Source: Phoenix dactylifera (lineage: Eukaryota > Streptophyta > Magnoliopsida > Arecales > Arecaceae). From it: DNA of 64,000 bases. The notes under the pieces were generated by a model, which was given only the letters and a program-made list of their open reading frames with translations, was not told the origin of the DNA and did not search any database. Made by a program: the position numbers and the translations under genes. Location of the stretch: assembly GCF_009389715.1 (NCBI RefSeq), contig NC_052400.1, positions 1,178,001 through 1,242,000 of the forward strand, written 5' to 3'. Positions 1 to 10,502 of this stretch are shown one piece after another (the first letter of the stretch is position 1; each line of letters starts with the position of its first letter).

Positions 1-238
1 CGGCCGGCTAGCGGCACCCGCAGTGCCTGCGGCACCCACGGTTGCGGCCGTGGCCGCACCTGCGGTCCGCGGCTGCGGCCGTGGCCGGCGTTCCCCGGCC
101 TCCGGCGCCCGCAGTCGCAGGCCGCGCCTGCGGCCGGCGTTCCCCGGCCTCCGGCGCCCGTAGTCGCAGGCCGCGCCTGCGGCCGACGTTCCTCGGCCTC
201 CGGCGCCGCAGTGAGTCCACGGTGAGTCCCCTCCCCTT

Positions 239-270
<32 letters not shown>

Positions 271-790
271 TCTGTTCACCCAGGAAAGAGACGAGAGTCG
301 CCCCCTTTGTCCCACCAGAAGGGAGAAAGGGAAGGACTTCGACCCGACTGCAGCCCCCTCCGACGACTGGCGGTGGTTGCGGCCGAAGCCAGACGATACC
401 TGCGACCGAGAGCCGGCAAGCTAACAACCACAGATACGCCTTTTTCTCCTCTTCTTCTCTTCTTTTATTTCATTATCATAAGGTAGGAAGGATATAGGGT
501 TAAGGCTTACCTTGCTATGAAGAGAAGCTGCGGCTCCTCTCTCCGGCGGCACTGGTGCGAGCTCCAAACCCTAGCAGCGGAGGAGGGAAAAGGGGTTAGA
601 GGCTCTCAGATGCGGTTCAATGGGGGATTTTAGAGAGAAAATTTTCAAATTACCGCCGCGATTTCAGCGGCGGTTGTGCGGGTTCATCGGCCATTCAAAT
701 GGCCGCCGCGGATCTCGCCCCTGTTACGCTCGAGAAGATGCAGCCGAGGATTCCGGCCTCTCCTTCGGCTTGGGCCTCACACTTCCTAGG
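1..790 (-). repeat. GC-rich block, probable degenerate LTR relic
   Basis: No gene is supported here; the open frames over it are products of the GC-rich repeats. A 49-bp unit occurs about 2.7 times (unit starts near 91, 140 and 189), followed by a TTTC microsatellite at about 238-267. From about 500 to 790 the block resembles, on the minus strand, the start region of the Del-like LTRs elsewhere in the window: a CCGCCGC/GCGGCGG inverted repeat near 653-677, a GCCGCGGATCTCGCCC-like stretch near 700, and a CCTCTCC/GGCTTGGG segment near 760. The match is structural and diverged, so the assignment is an inference. The left edge lies outside the window. Confidence 0.35.
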
Positions 791-1635
791 GTAATACGTG
801 GCTGTACCCTGTGCAAAGCCCAAATGACGGGTTTGGGGCAGGTAGTTCTTTACAACTTGAGGAGGGCTCATGTGCGCACGGATTAAGAGTTAACAGTGAA
901 TCCAAAGTACCTTGCAAATAGATCTCATGACCTTATTATAGTTAGTTCAATGGCGACACAGTGGTCCTAGCTTCTTGCATCAATGTAATTGTTATGCGCT
1001 CTTAATTACTTGCATAAAGTTCCAAGCTTTTTCACGATATGATTCATCTAACCATGATTAGTAGGTTCACATGAATTTGTATAATTTAGGTATTAGGCAT
1101 GTCATGTCTCATGAGGCTAAGTCCTACGTACGGGACATATGTGCCACTCATGGAGCTACGGCCCTTTGTTGTCATGCGTGGCTCATCGGAAATGGAAAAT
1201 TTCTTGATAATTTATTGGTGGATTTGTGTAATCCGGATACTTTTGTGTTGGATGTTAAATAGAAAATTTCTTGTTGTGATGGTTATTAAATAGAAAATTT
1301 CTTGGTATTTTTTGTTGGATAAATTTAATTCGGGCATCTTGGGAGGTGGATAAGTTCTACAGGATCATTTAATTCCATTTTTTGCTTGCCCAGCTCGTGT
1401 GCAGCTTCAAAATTTAATTTCTCTTGCTCTTGCATGTGTTACAGCCAGGTATAAACTGAGGCTTGGAAAAGTGTTTAAAGTTTTTGAAGTTGATGAAATA
1501 ACTAAAACGAGGAGTCCTTCATCAACAATATATATTATTGCTTATGCAAACTGATTGGTATTGTTTGCTTATTCAAATAGAACAGTACAAATAATTGCGT
1601 CCAAATTTTCCATCAAGAAGCTTGTATGCAGTTTT
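791..1635. other. GLP1 3' flank, no gene
   Basis: No coding signal is seen. From about 1260 to 1635 the sequence matches the 3' flanks of GLP2 (10100-10502), GLP3 (15940-16312) and GLP4 (27700-28073), so it is part of the tandem duplication unit. The segment just past the stop, which reads GAATAAGCAAAC on the gene strand (near 1564-1575), is conserved behind all six genes and is a plausible near-upstream polyadenylation element (AATAAG). From 791 to 1260 I recognise nothing. Confidence 0.5.
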
Positions 1636-2487
1636 CTAGTTGTTGTTGTCCATCCAGAATTGGGCCTGGAGCCAGTCCACAGTCTTTTTGTCCAATTGAA
1701 AGGCCTTGGCAAGAACATAATCAGAGATTGGTGGCTTCGCTCCAAAGACTGCATTGGCTATGGTGATCACGCCAGGGTTCTGGCTGCTTAGAGCGGCAAT
1801 AGCGACAGCATTTGTCTTCCCATAGTTGAATTGGAAATGGATGAGGCCTTGAGGAAATACGAACACATCGCCCTTGTTGAGGACCTTAGTGAAGAGCTGG
1901 TTGTTGGGGTTATTAGAAGTAACGAAGCCGACATGGAGAGTGCCTTCCAACACCGTAAGGATCTCGGTTCCCCTTGGGTGGATGTGAGGAGGGTTGACTC
2001 CATAGGGTGCAAAGTCCAGGCGAGCCAGCGAGATGCCAAGGGTGTTGAGCCCAGGAATTTGGTTCACGTTGACTTGAGTCACATTAGACCCTAGTTTGTT
2101 CCCTGTGTCGCGGGGCTTGTCGAGGCCAGAGAAGAAGAAGTCTTCGGCTTTGGCAAGCTTCGGGTCCTTGCAGACGAACCCATTTACAAGCACTGCATGA
2201 ACAATTGCAAGGAAGAGGTAAGTATATATAACGACATATGATAAAAACTCATCATTAGTATCTTTGAAGTTGGGTTGACAGCTGGTAACTTCAGGAAAAT
2301 TACACACCGTGCATGCTAATTACATATTTAGCAACTAATAACTAATAATAAGGTAGATGTTGTGAATAGGAGTACCATTTGATTCAAGATCAGCAACACA
2401 GAAGTCCTGGAGTTGACTAGGATCAGAAGCAATGGCATGAGATGAAGCCAGAGCAAGGAGAGCAAGGAAGAGGAAATGGGCAGCCAT
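1636..2487 (-). CDS. Germin-like protein copy 1 (GLP1)
   Basis: Two-exon cupin gene; exon 1 is 2487-2376, exon 2 is 2192-1636, and the 183-bp intron has GT-AG ends. The joined frame gives 222 aa, the usual GLP length. Residues 1-20 form a hydrophobic signal peptide (cleavage likely after SHAIA), so the product is probably secreted to the apoplast. Cys30 and Cys45 are the usual disulfide pair. Germin box 1 (PHIHPRGTE) supplies His107, His109 and Glu114, and box 2 ([12 protein letters not shown]) supplies His156; these are the Mn ligands of the family. An N-glycosylation sequon NVT sits at Asn74. True germins are oxalate oxidases, but many GLPs have superoxide dismutase or other activity, and the sequence does not decide between them. 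Open frames on the opposite strand are shadows. The start was chosen because it opens the signal peptide about 70 bp from a TATA box. First gene of the tandem array. Confidence 0.93.
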
Positions 2488-2557
2488 CTATGCTCTCTTA
2501 ATTTCTAGCTAGCAGAAGAATGGCCAAGGGATTTGGAGCAAGGTGTTATGGGAGGAG

Positions 2558-2616
2558 TTTATATATATATAGAAGGAGCGTGGGACTAGGCCTTTGATAA
2601 GGCTTGATTTAGTCAT
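2558..2616 (-). promoter_or_regulatory. GLP1 core promoter: TATA box and conserved upstream motif
   Basis: A TATATATATATA run at 2559-2571 lies about 70-85 bp before the ATG. Just upstream (2594-2616) is a block shared with the other copies that reads ATGACTAAATC, then AAGC, then CTTATCAA on the gene strand. It contains a TGAC core and a GATAAG (I-box-like) core on the opposite strand. The function is inferred from conservation only. Confidence 0.6.
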
Positions 2617-3123
2617 GCGACTTCGTAAAAGGAAGAAGAGTAAACCATGTTAGATAAATTGCATGCCATGGTTCTCTAATGTTTGTCCATGTGTTTGTTG
2701 TTGTCCCAGTAAAGGTTTGACGATGTATCGCTGATGACGTATGTGGTGAGACAATTAGGAAGAAGCAGTCCAGAGAAAGGAAAAGGAGAGATTATAGCTA
2801 GCTTCAAGTAAACCATCCAGACATAGATCATGATTTCTCTTACTCCCTGTTATTATACTTTTTTAATATCAGTTGTGGTCTTCTTTCAACAAATATACTT
2901 GGAGAGTTGGGAGTTGTTGGAGACTGCCTGAGAGGAATGGACGCCGTCCATGGCAAACGTTTCTCCAACCGTGGTTTTGATCGCATCTCACCGAGAAATC
3001 ACCAGTTCGTTTACTATGTCATACAACTGCGTTTTCTGAAAACGAGTAACGATGTGATTTGAGGAAGACAATAGATTTCTAAGGGAGCAGCGGAAGCCAC
3101 CTAACAAGTTGATCGAAATAGCG
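2617..3123. other. GLP1 upstream flank, duplicated block
   Basis: No gene is seen. The stretch matches the upstream flanks of GLP2 (11490-11990) and GLP3 (17291-17780) nearly base for base, including the GACTGCCTGAGAGGAAT stretch near 2920. The homology stops at 3123, where a Del-like LTR begins. Confidence 0.7.
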
Positions 3124-5540
3124 ATCCCGAGCCCCGAGCCTCGAGCCCGAGGCACGGCAGACGCCCCGAGCCCCGAGCCCGAGGCGCGGCAGATGCCGCA
3201 CGCCCGCACGGCGGGCCGCGCAAGCATGCAAGGCATCGGAACATATCGGAGCAAATACAGATGCTCAAAAATGACATAATTATTTAAGTTGGTCCAAAGC
3301 AATCGTACAAAATTTCAAAATAGCATATGCCAACATAATTCAAATGTTCAGACTAATCTAAAATGCTAATAACTGGAGGAATAATAGCGCAAATCTAACG
3401 CACTCCCCAATCCCATGCGATCAAGCCTCTGGATCTGAAAAACAGATAAAATAAAATGAGCTACACTAGCCCAGTAAGCAACAAAATACCCTAAAGTGGG
3501 GTCAGAGCATATCAGGCCAAAATATAGGATAATGACTGGAATAAATCATAAATAACATTGTTTTACCGTTTTCAAAACTTATTATCATTTTTCCAAAAAC
3601 TCTGATACCAGAATCTCAACATAATAGGCTACAGCCACGTAACCCAGTGGCATGGGTCGCACAAGGTGCCAAATCCACTATATTTATTCACCGATGGCGG
3701 CCGGTGTTGCACAAAAGTGCCAAATCCACTATATTTATCCACCGATGGCAGCCGGTGTCCAGAAACCACTATTCTAATCACCGGTGGCGCGGTGTCGAAA
3801 CCGGTTCCTCACAGGTTACAAGTCGACAGGTCCAACGTATAATCCCCATTGGCGGGGCCAGAATAGAACAGAATAGATCATAGCCATGCTGAGAATCCAT
3901 ATATATAAAAATAGATTTCATAAACTGTACAGTCATATTTCACGGATTTCAGAGCATATAACATGATTTTCAAATAAAATTTAACATGTCAGACCCATTT
4001 TACTAAATACAAAACATATTTCAAAATTTAATCCAGTAATAATTATTTTACCAAATAATTTAGGAAAAAAGTACTTTGAAGCATTAAGTTACTTACCTCT
4101 TCTCGCTTAATCCCTACTTCAAATAGGCGGATCAAGTTCACCTGTTTAAATTTAATTAATTCTTTGTTAATTTTAGATTTAAGCAAAACCCAAAAATAAT
4201 ACTATTGGACATAGCCCAACAGGGCCCAGAGTTGGCCCATAATGGGCATGGCCCGATAGGGCCCATATCGGACACGGTCCAATGGGCTCGCATAGATCCA
4301 GCTAAATAGGGCCCCCAAGGTTGGCTTCTAATTGGTTCATTTATGCAATAAAATTTATTGCAGGGACTAATACTTAATTACAGGGTACTATTCTATAAAG
4401 CTTGAGTGGACTAAATAAATATAGTTGGGGACCTTTATGTAATAAATCTTTCCTATAGGGATCAAATACAAATTACAGAAGGCCCTTTTTTTTTGAAATA
4501 GTATACTGCCAAGGGCTTAACTGCAAAACTCCATTTTCGGGTTTCGAGTTCCGGGTTTCGGGTTCGAGTTAAAGTTTCGAGCTCGGGTCTAAACTGGACT
4601 TCGGATTTTGGGTCCCGGGTTCGGGTTCGGAACAGGTTTCGGATTTGGACTGAGTTTCAGATTTGGACTGGGCCCACAAAAGGATACGACCTAAATAGGG
4701 CCCGAACTAGGCTGAACTGGGCCCGAATTGGGCCCACAAAAGATTATGGCCCATCTGGGCCCAACACTATTGAACTGGGCCTAAGTTGGGCCCACAGTGA
4801 ACCAGGCACAAGTTGGCCCAGTTTGGCCCACGATGGGCCTTCATCTTCCCCAAACTCCCCATGGACAGGGGAGATGGATACCAAAAGAAGGGAGAAGGGA
4901 GAGGGGAGAGGGGAGAGGGCTGGCTGGGTGGCCGGAGGCCACCCCTCGGTCGACGGCCAGCCGGCCGCTGCGGCGGCTAACGGGGATTGTGGCCCAAATA
5001 AAAGAAGAATTTCAAGCTATTTGGCATGGAATAAAGGGTAAGAGAAGGCTTACCGGCGGTCGACGGAGGCGGCGGGAGGAAGATTTCGGCTATGGCTATT
5101 CGATCCGGCGGTCAAGCGGCGGCGGCGGCGCTCGAAACTGAAAGGATGAATCTCGGAACAGGGGATGGCTGCGAGGGGAATCCGGACGGTGCTCAGTCGG
5201 GAAGAGGACGCCGGTCACCAAGGAGAGGAGGAGGAGGGAAGGAGGGAAGAGGAGGAGGAGCTCGGAGGTGCCCTAGGGAGAAAGGCTTGGAGGGTTTTTA
5301 TCACCCCCTTGTATCGGCTCTCCGCCGTGTGAGTCGTGGCGGCCCGAGCGAAATACGCGGCCAGGATTGGCCGCGGATTGATCGAAGGGGGGGTGCCGCG
5401 GGATCCCCGCGGCGCCCTTGCCTCGTTTGTCCCTGGAGGAGCCGGAGAGGATCGCCATCGCGATCCTCTGTTCTGGCTCTTTCCAAAAGAAGACGCGGCT
5501 GAAGTCGGCTGGGGCTGCCGACTTCAGCCCGTATCTCACA
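3124..5540 (-). mobile_element. Solo LTR b, Del/Tekay-like Ty3/gypsy family (fossil)
   Basis: On the minus strand this matches the long form (about 2.3 kb) of the LTR seen at 37954-53158 and 6957-9749. It begins TGTGAGATAC at 5540 with the same paired hairpins, carries the GGGCCCAA-rich middle part, the ACCGGTGGC repeats near 3690-3800 and the GCCCGAGGC end. No internal region or partner LTR adjoins it, so it is a solo LTR. The outer end near 3124-3200 looks rearranged, with the terminal motif partly doubled, and no target-site duplication is found. The flanks differ: GLP1 upstream sequence on one side and a LINE fragment on the other. Confidence 0.75.
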
Positions 5541-5700
5541 TCTGCCTTCCCACCAGTGAGGGCGGTCTAGGGGTGAAGTCCCTCTTGGAGAGGCATGAGG
5601 CGTTCATTGCTCAGCACGCGGTTCGGTTTCTATTAGAGCCACACGGATTCTGGAGTCAGTGATGGCAGCCAGATACGGTCGAGGGGGTTCAGAGGTGACA
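5541..5700 (+). pseudogene. LINE ORF2 C-terminal fragment
   Basis: Next to the LTR, a short frame reads ICLPTSEGGLGVKSLLERHE and continues to RFLLEPHGFWSQ, followed in another frame by SVMAARYG. The pattern cLP..eGGLGv..l...n.a...r.ll....W..v.a.rYg is typical of the region after the reverse transcriptase in plant L1-type ORF2. The fragment is short, has one frameshift near 5655 and is cut on its left by the LTR. It is a dead relic. Confidence 0.5.
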
Positions 5701-6160
5701 CGGAGGGGTCGTCGGGGATGTAGTGAAGGTGTTGAGATTGGTAGTTGCGGTGGTGAGAGCTACGACAATACAAAGATGGTGGAGATGACAACGATAGCAA
5801 TGATGGTGGTGATGGTGGAATGACGTGGTGGTGGTAGCAATTGTGGTAGTAATGATATAACAACATTTGTAGTAATTGTAGTACTAGCAGTAGTGATGAT
5901 AGTGGAGACAATAACAATATCCATAATAATGGCGATGGTGGAGATAATGGTGATAGCAGTGGTAAAGGCGATGGTGGTTATGGCATTGTAATGGTGGGAA
6001 TAGACATGAGTATTATTTTAAAAAATAATAAAAATAAAAAATTTTTACTATTATTTTTTTAAAATAATAAAAATATTTTTTAAACATTAATTTTGCCTTA
6101 GTTTCTCTAATTTTGTTTTCAAAATAAAAATAAATTAAATATAAATACAACGCCAAATAA
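5701..6160. repeat. GTGGTGATGG-rich low-complexity repeat with AT-rich arm
   Basis: A purine/T-rich stretch of degenerate GGTGATGG triplets (5701-6000) is followed by an AT-rich arm (6005-6150). Related stretches occur at 12490-12850, 18300-18610, 58940-59480 and 62770-63000, always near GLP flanks. The long His/Thr or Val/Met-rich frames in these stretches are artefacts of the repeat. It could be the core of a non-autonomous DNA transposon, but I could not fix its termini. Confidence 0.45.
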
Positions 6161-6956
6161 GCCCTTACTTGGCAAACCTCTCTCAATAACTACCCTAGCT
6201 GTCAGGTTGAAAAACTGTGATATCTGAGATCAAAGGTCCTTTGTTGTAAATTGAAATCAACCCTGCAAAGTCAAGGAGACTTATCTATTGAAGAAAACAA
6301 CAACTTGGCAAAATGTGTGAGACTCATGAGGCATCCAATCCACCATTGGTCTGCAAAAAAAAAGGGGTTGTCTTGTGGCCACATAATTGTCCTAGATGAT
6401 TATAATTAGCCCTTAAAAGTTTACTGCTTGGTGATACATTACAAAATTTTGAGACATTAATATTGCAAATGGGTCCTCGGCTCAGTGGTAGAGAGTATCA
6501 AGAGATTACTGGTTCCCTTTAAAAAATTAGTATTTTGTATTGTACGATAACATAACATAAAAGTTTAATTTTTGATTCCTATTTTCTATTATAATGGCAA
6601 AATATTATTTGGTTTCTCATTAATACAACTCAAATTATTTTATGATTTTTAGAACCATTATGATGGTCTTTTAAAGAGGGATAGTTGTAATGGGATATGA
6701 CATTATTGAAACCTTGGTCATAATTATTTTTTTTATAGGGGATTACCAAGTAATAGAGAATATCATAAGATTGAAACTTGAGATCCTTAATTGCATAATT
6801 ATAGAAATAAAAAATAAAAACTTAAATTATTATGATAGTAAAAGGATGTTAAATTAGTTTTAAAAAAAATTGTCTCATAGGTAAGCTTTTGAAAAACACA
6901 TTTTTGATGCATCTCAAATAGAGCTTTTGACTAAGAACTTCAAGTTCGAGATTTTC
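6161..6956. other. AT-rich intergenic stretch, no gene
   Basis: No coding signal is seen. At about 6475-6515 there is a tRNA-like A-box look-alike (GGCTCAGTGGTAGAG) followed by GGTTCCC, and a weaker second one near 6740-6790. These may be a decayed tRNA-derived SINE, but the B box is poor. Confidence 0.3.
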
Positions 6957-9749
6957 TGTCACGCCCCAAGCCTGGAGCGCGGCAGACGCCGCACGCCCGC
7001 ACGGCGGATCTCACAGACATGCAAGGCAACAGATCATATCAAAGCAAATACAGATGCTTAAAACTTATTTATGCATTAATCACAGATGCTTAAAGATGAC
7101 ATAAATATTTAAGTTGTTCTAAAGCAGTCTTACAAAATTTTAAAATAACATTTGCTAACATCATTCAAATGTCCAAGCTAATCTAATTAAAATGCCAATA
7201 ACTGAAGAAATCATCGAAAAACTTAACACACTCTCCAATCACGTACGATCAAGCCTCTGGATCTGACAAACAGAGAAAACAAGATAATGAGCTACACTAG
7301 CCACTAGCCCAGTAAGCAACAAAATACTCTAAAGTAGGGTCAAAGCATATTAGATCAAATACAAAACAATGATTGAAAATAAATCACAAGTAATGTCGTT
7401 TTTCTCTTTTCAAAATTTATTATCATTTTTACAAAAACTCTGATATTATAATCCCAACATATTAGGCTATGGCTACGTAACCGAGTGGCATGGGTTGCAC
7501 AAAGTGCCGAAAACCATTATTGTTGGTCACCGGTGGCAACGGTGTCCAAAGACCACTATTCTAATCACCGGTGGCGCGGTGTCGAAACCGGTTCCTCACA
7601 GATTATAAGTTGACAGGTGCAACGTATAATTCCCATTGGCAGGGCTAGAATAGAACAGAACAGATCATAGCCATGCTGAGAATGCATATATATAAAAATT
7701 GATTTCATAAATTGTCCAGTCATATTTTACGGATTTTAGAGCATATAACATGATTTTCAAATAAAATTTAACATGCCTGACCCATTTTCTGAGTACAAAA
7801 TATATGTCAAAATTTAATCAATTTATCAAATAATTTAGAAATCATACTTGAAGTATTAAGTTACTTACCTCTTCTCGCTTAACTCCTACTTCAAATAAGC
7901 GGATCAGATTCACCTGTTTAGATTTAATTAATCTCTGTGTTAATTTTAGAGCTAAGCAAAACCAAAAATAATACTATTGGACACAGCCTAATAGGGCCCA
8001 GAGTTGGCCAATAATGGGCATGGCCCGATAGGGCCCACATTGGATACGACCTAATAGGACCCGCCCCCCCCAAAGTTGGCTTCTAAATTGTAACAATCCA
8101 GGACCTCACCCAAAATGGCTAGCCGGAAGGTACTATTTGGGTTCCTTGATCCTGTATAGATACCCAAGATTTATCCAGCGAATAACCGATGTGGGACTAA
8201 GCACACGCCCGCACGGGTCCACACATACTCCCACCGTTCAAGCCCTGACGTCCTCGTCAGGCTAAGGGTTCAAATCCATTCAAATCTCATCACAAACACC
8301 ACGATCGGCTCATGGTTAGCCCCAATAGATCCGTGCTGCAGTGTCCCCTAGTTCACATAGATTATGGGCCGGGTCCGTTCTGATACCATTTGTAACAACC
8401 TAGGACCTCGCCCAAAATGGCTAGCCGGAAGGTACTATTTGGGTTCCTTGATCCTGTATAAATACCCAAGATCTACCCAGCGAATAACCGATGTGGGACT
8501 AAACACACGCCCGCACGGGTCCTCACATAAATGGATCATTTATGCAATAAAATTCATTGTAGGGACTAATACTTAATTACAAGGTACTGTTCTATAATAA
8601 AACTTAAGTGAAGGGACTAAATAAATATATTTGAGGACCTTTAGGTAATAAATCTTTTCTATAGGGACCAAATATAAATTGCAGAAGGCTTTTTTGTGAA
8701 ATAATATACTGTCAAGGGCTTAACTGCAAAATTTCATTTTATTGGCCAAACGAATTTGGGTTCTAGGTTTCGGAGTGCGGGTTTCGGGTTTGAATTGGGC
8801 CCAAGTTGGGCTCACAAGGGTATGACCCAAATAGAGCCAATGAGGTTGAATTGGACCCACAAAGGTACGGCTCGCTTGGACCCAGCATGGCTGAACTGGG
8901 CCCAAGTTGGGCCCACAATGCGTAAAGCTCATCTGGGCCCAACACAACTAGGCCCAAGTTAGGCCCACAGTGAATAGGGCACAAGCTTGGCCTAGTTCGG
9001 CCCACGATGGGCCTTCTTCTTCCCCAAATCCCCACGGATAGGAGAAAGCCAAGAAGAAGAAAGAGGCCGATGGCCCGGCGGTGGCCCGGCTAATGGCTCA
9101 TAGGGGTGTGGTGTAGCCATTGACAGAGTGGTCGTGGCCAGCGGCAGAGTGCCGCTGCGGCTCGGCCGTGAAAAAGGAATCTGAGAATGATCTCGGTTTG
9201 GGGCCAAAAGGAAGAACTCAACGGGACGAAGAACAAAAAAATGAAGGGCTTACCGGCGAGTCGACGGAGGCGGTGGATCTCGGTCGCGGATGGCTCAGTC
9301 CGGCAGCTAGAAGCGGCGACGGTGGTGGGGGTTTTCCGACGGCCAAACTTGATCTCAAAACACGGGAATAAGAAAATCAAAGGAGCTTGGCTCCCGGGGT
9401 GGCTGAACTCGATTGGAGTGGCGCACGCGGTCAACGGAGAAGAAGGAGAAGCAGGGAAGAGAGGGGGGAGGAGAGGAGGTGCTCGGAGATGAGTTGATTT
9501 CCGAGGAGGAGGAGCCCTTTTATGGTGTGATTCGGATGGCTCACCACCATGAAAATCGCGGCGGTTAAGCGAAATCCGCGGCTGCGGATTGGCCGCGAAA
9601 AGGCTAGGGGGGCTGTCGCGGAATGCTCGCGGTGCAATTTTCCAATTGCCCCCGGAGGAGCCGGAGAGGATTGCAATCGCGTTCCTCTGTTTCGGCTATT
9701 TCCAAAAGAGGCATGGGGCTGAAGTCGGCTTTCAGCCCCGTATCTTATA
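6957..9749 (-). mobile_element. Solo LTR c, Del/Tekay-like Ty3/gypsy family (fossil), with nested TRIM
   Basis: A minus-strand solo LTR of the same family as 3124-5540. It ends TGTCACGCC at 6957 and starts at 9749, and is flanked on both sides by the 5-bp duplication TTTTC (6952-6956 and 9750-9754). Without the nested TRIM (8089-8527 plus its 5-bp duplication) it is about 2.35 kb. Its terminal bases have drifted from the family consensus, so it is older than the element at 53303. It presumably formed by recombination between the two LTRs of a full element. Confidence 0.8.
8089..8527 (-). mobile_element. TRIM copy T1, minus strand
   Basis: A 439-bp terminal-repeat retrotransposon in miniature. 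Two direct repeats of about 137 bp begin TGTGAGGACC (minus strand) and end GTTGTTACA. Between them lies a primer site close to TGGTATCAGAGC (initiator tRNA-Met type) right after the first repeat, and a purine tract before the second. There is no coding capacity. The target duplication is TAAAT (8084-8088 and 8528-8532), and the LTR copy at 3124-5540 shows the matching empty site. Each repeat carries GTCCCACATCG followed 24 bp later by TATTTATA or a close variant. Confidence 0.85.
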
Positions 9750-10502
9750 TTTTCTTAGCAGATTTTTTTTCAATTTTTAGAGGAAATAGAATGCTGTTTC
9801 AAAATAATAACAAAAAAATTAGAATTTTGTCTCGATCTAAAAACTAGTATCTCTACACAAAATCCAAGCCGACCATCACAGAACAATGAAAGATGTGGAA
9901 AATAAGTGGAAGAAGGACAAAGCTGGCTAGGTGGGTAGCGCTCGGCGGCCTAAATTATTTAGAATGGTGTGGCTCAATTCATCCAATCATGAAATAGATG
10001 TTCGATTGAGCGAAAAAAATATGTTAAGAGTTATCAATGGTGGGTCCTTCGATGGCTGACGATTAAGAGGCCTACAAGTTAGGTGATTGCCCGAATTACA
10101 TTTGTGTTGGATATTAAATAAAAAATTTCTTGTTGTGCGGGTTATTAAATAGAAAATTTATTCTTGCCTTTTGCTGGGCTCATGTATTCAAGGGTCTCGC
10201 GGGGACGACAAGTTACATAGGATATGCATCCATTTTTCACTTGCCTAGCTCGTGTGCAGCTTGAAAATTTCATTTATGTTGCTCTTGCATGTGTAAAAAT
10301 TATAAGCCCGGCCAGGTATAAACTGAGGCTAGGAAAAGTGTTTAAATTTTTTGAAGTCAATGAAATAACTAAAACGAGGAGTCGTTCATCAACAATATAT
10401 ATTATTGCTTATGCAAATCGATAGGTATTGTTTGCTTATTCAAATAGAACAGTACAAATAATTGCGTCCAAATTTTCCATCAAGAAGCCTGTATGCAGTT
10501 TT
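9750..10502. other. Intergenic sequence and GLP2 3' flank
   Basis: 9750-10090 shows nothing recognisable. From about 10100 to 10502 it matches the 3' flanks of GLP1, GLP3 and GLP4, including the conserved GAATAAGCAAAC segment (gene strand) behind the stop codon. Confidence 0.5.

Noticed and set aside
42-497. 151-codon Arg/Pro-rich frame at the left edge
   Set aside because: It runs over a 49-bp GC repeat and a TTTC microsatellite; its composition is that of the repeat.
1071-1293. Two overlapping 63-64-codon plus-strand frames
   Set aside because: Short, no similarity recognised, absent from the other GLP flanks.
6475-6515. Possible tRNA gene or SINE (A-box-like GGCTCAGTGG)
   Set aside because: No cloverleaf can be drawn and the B box is poor; at most a decayed SINE.
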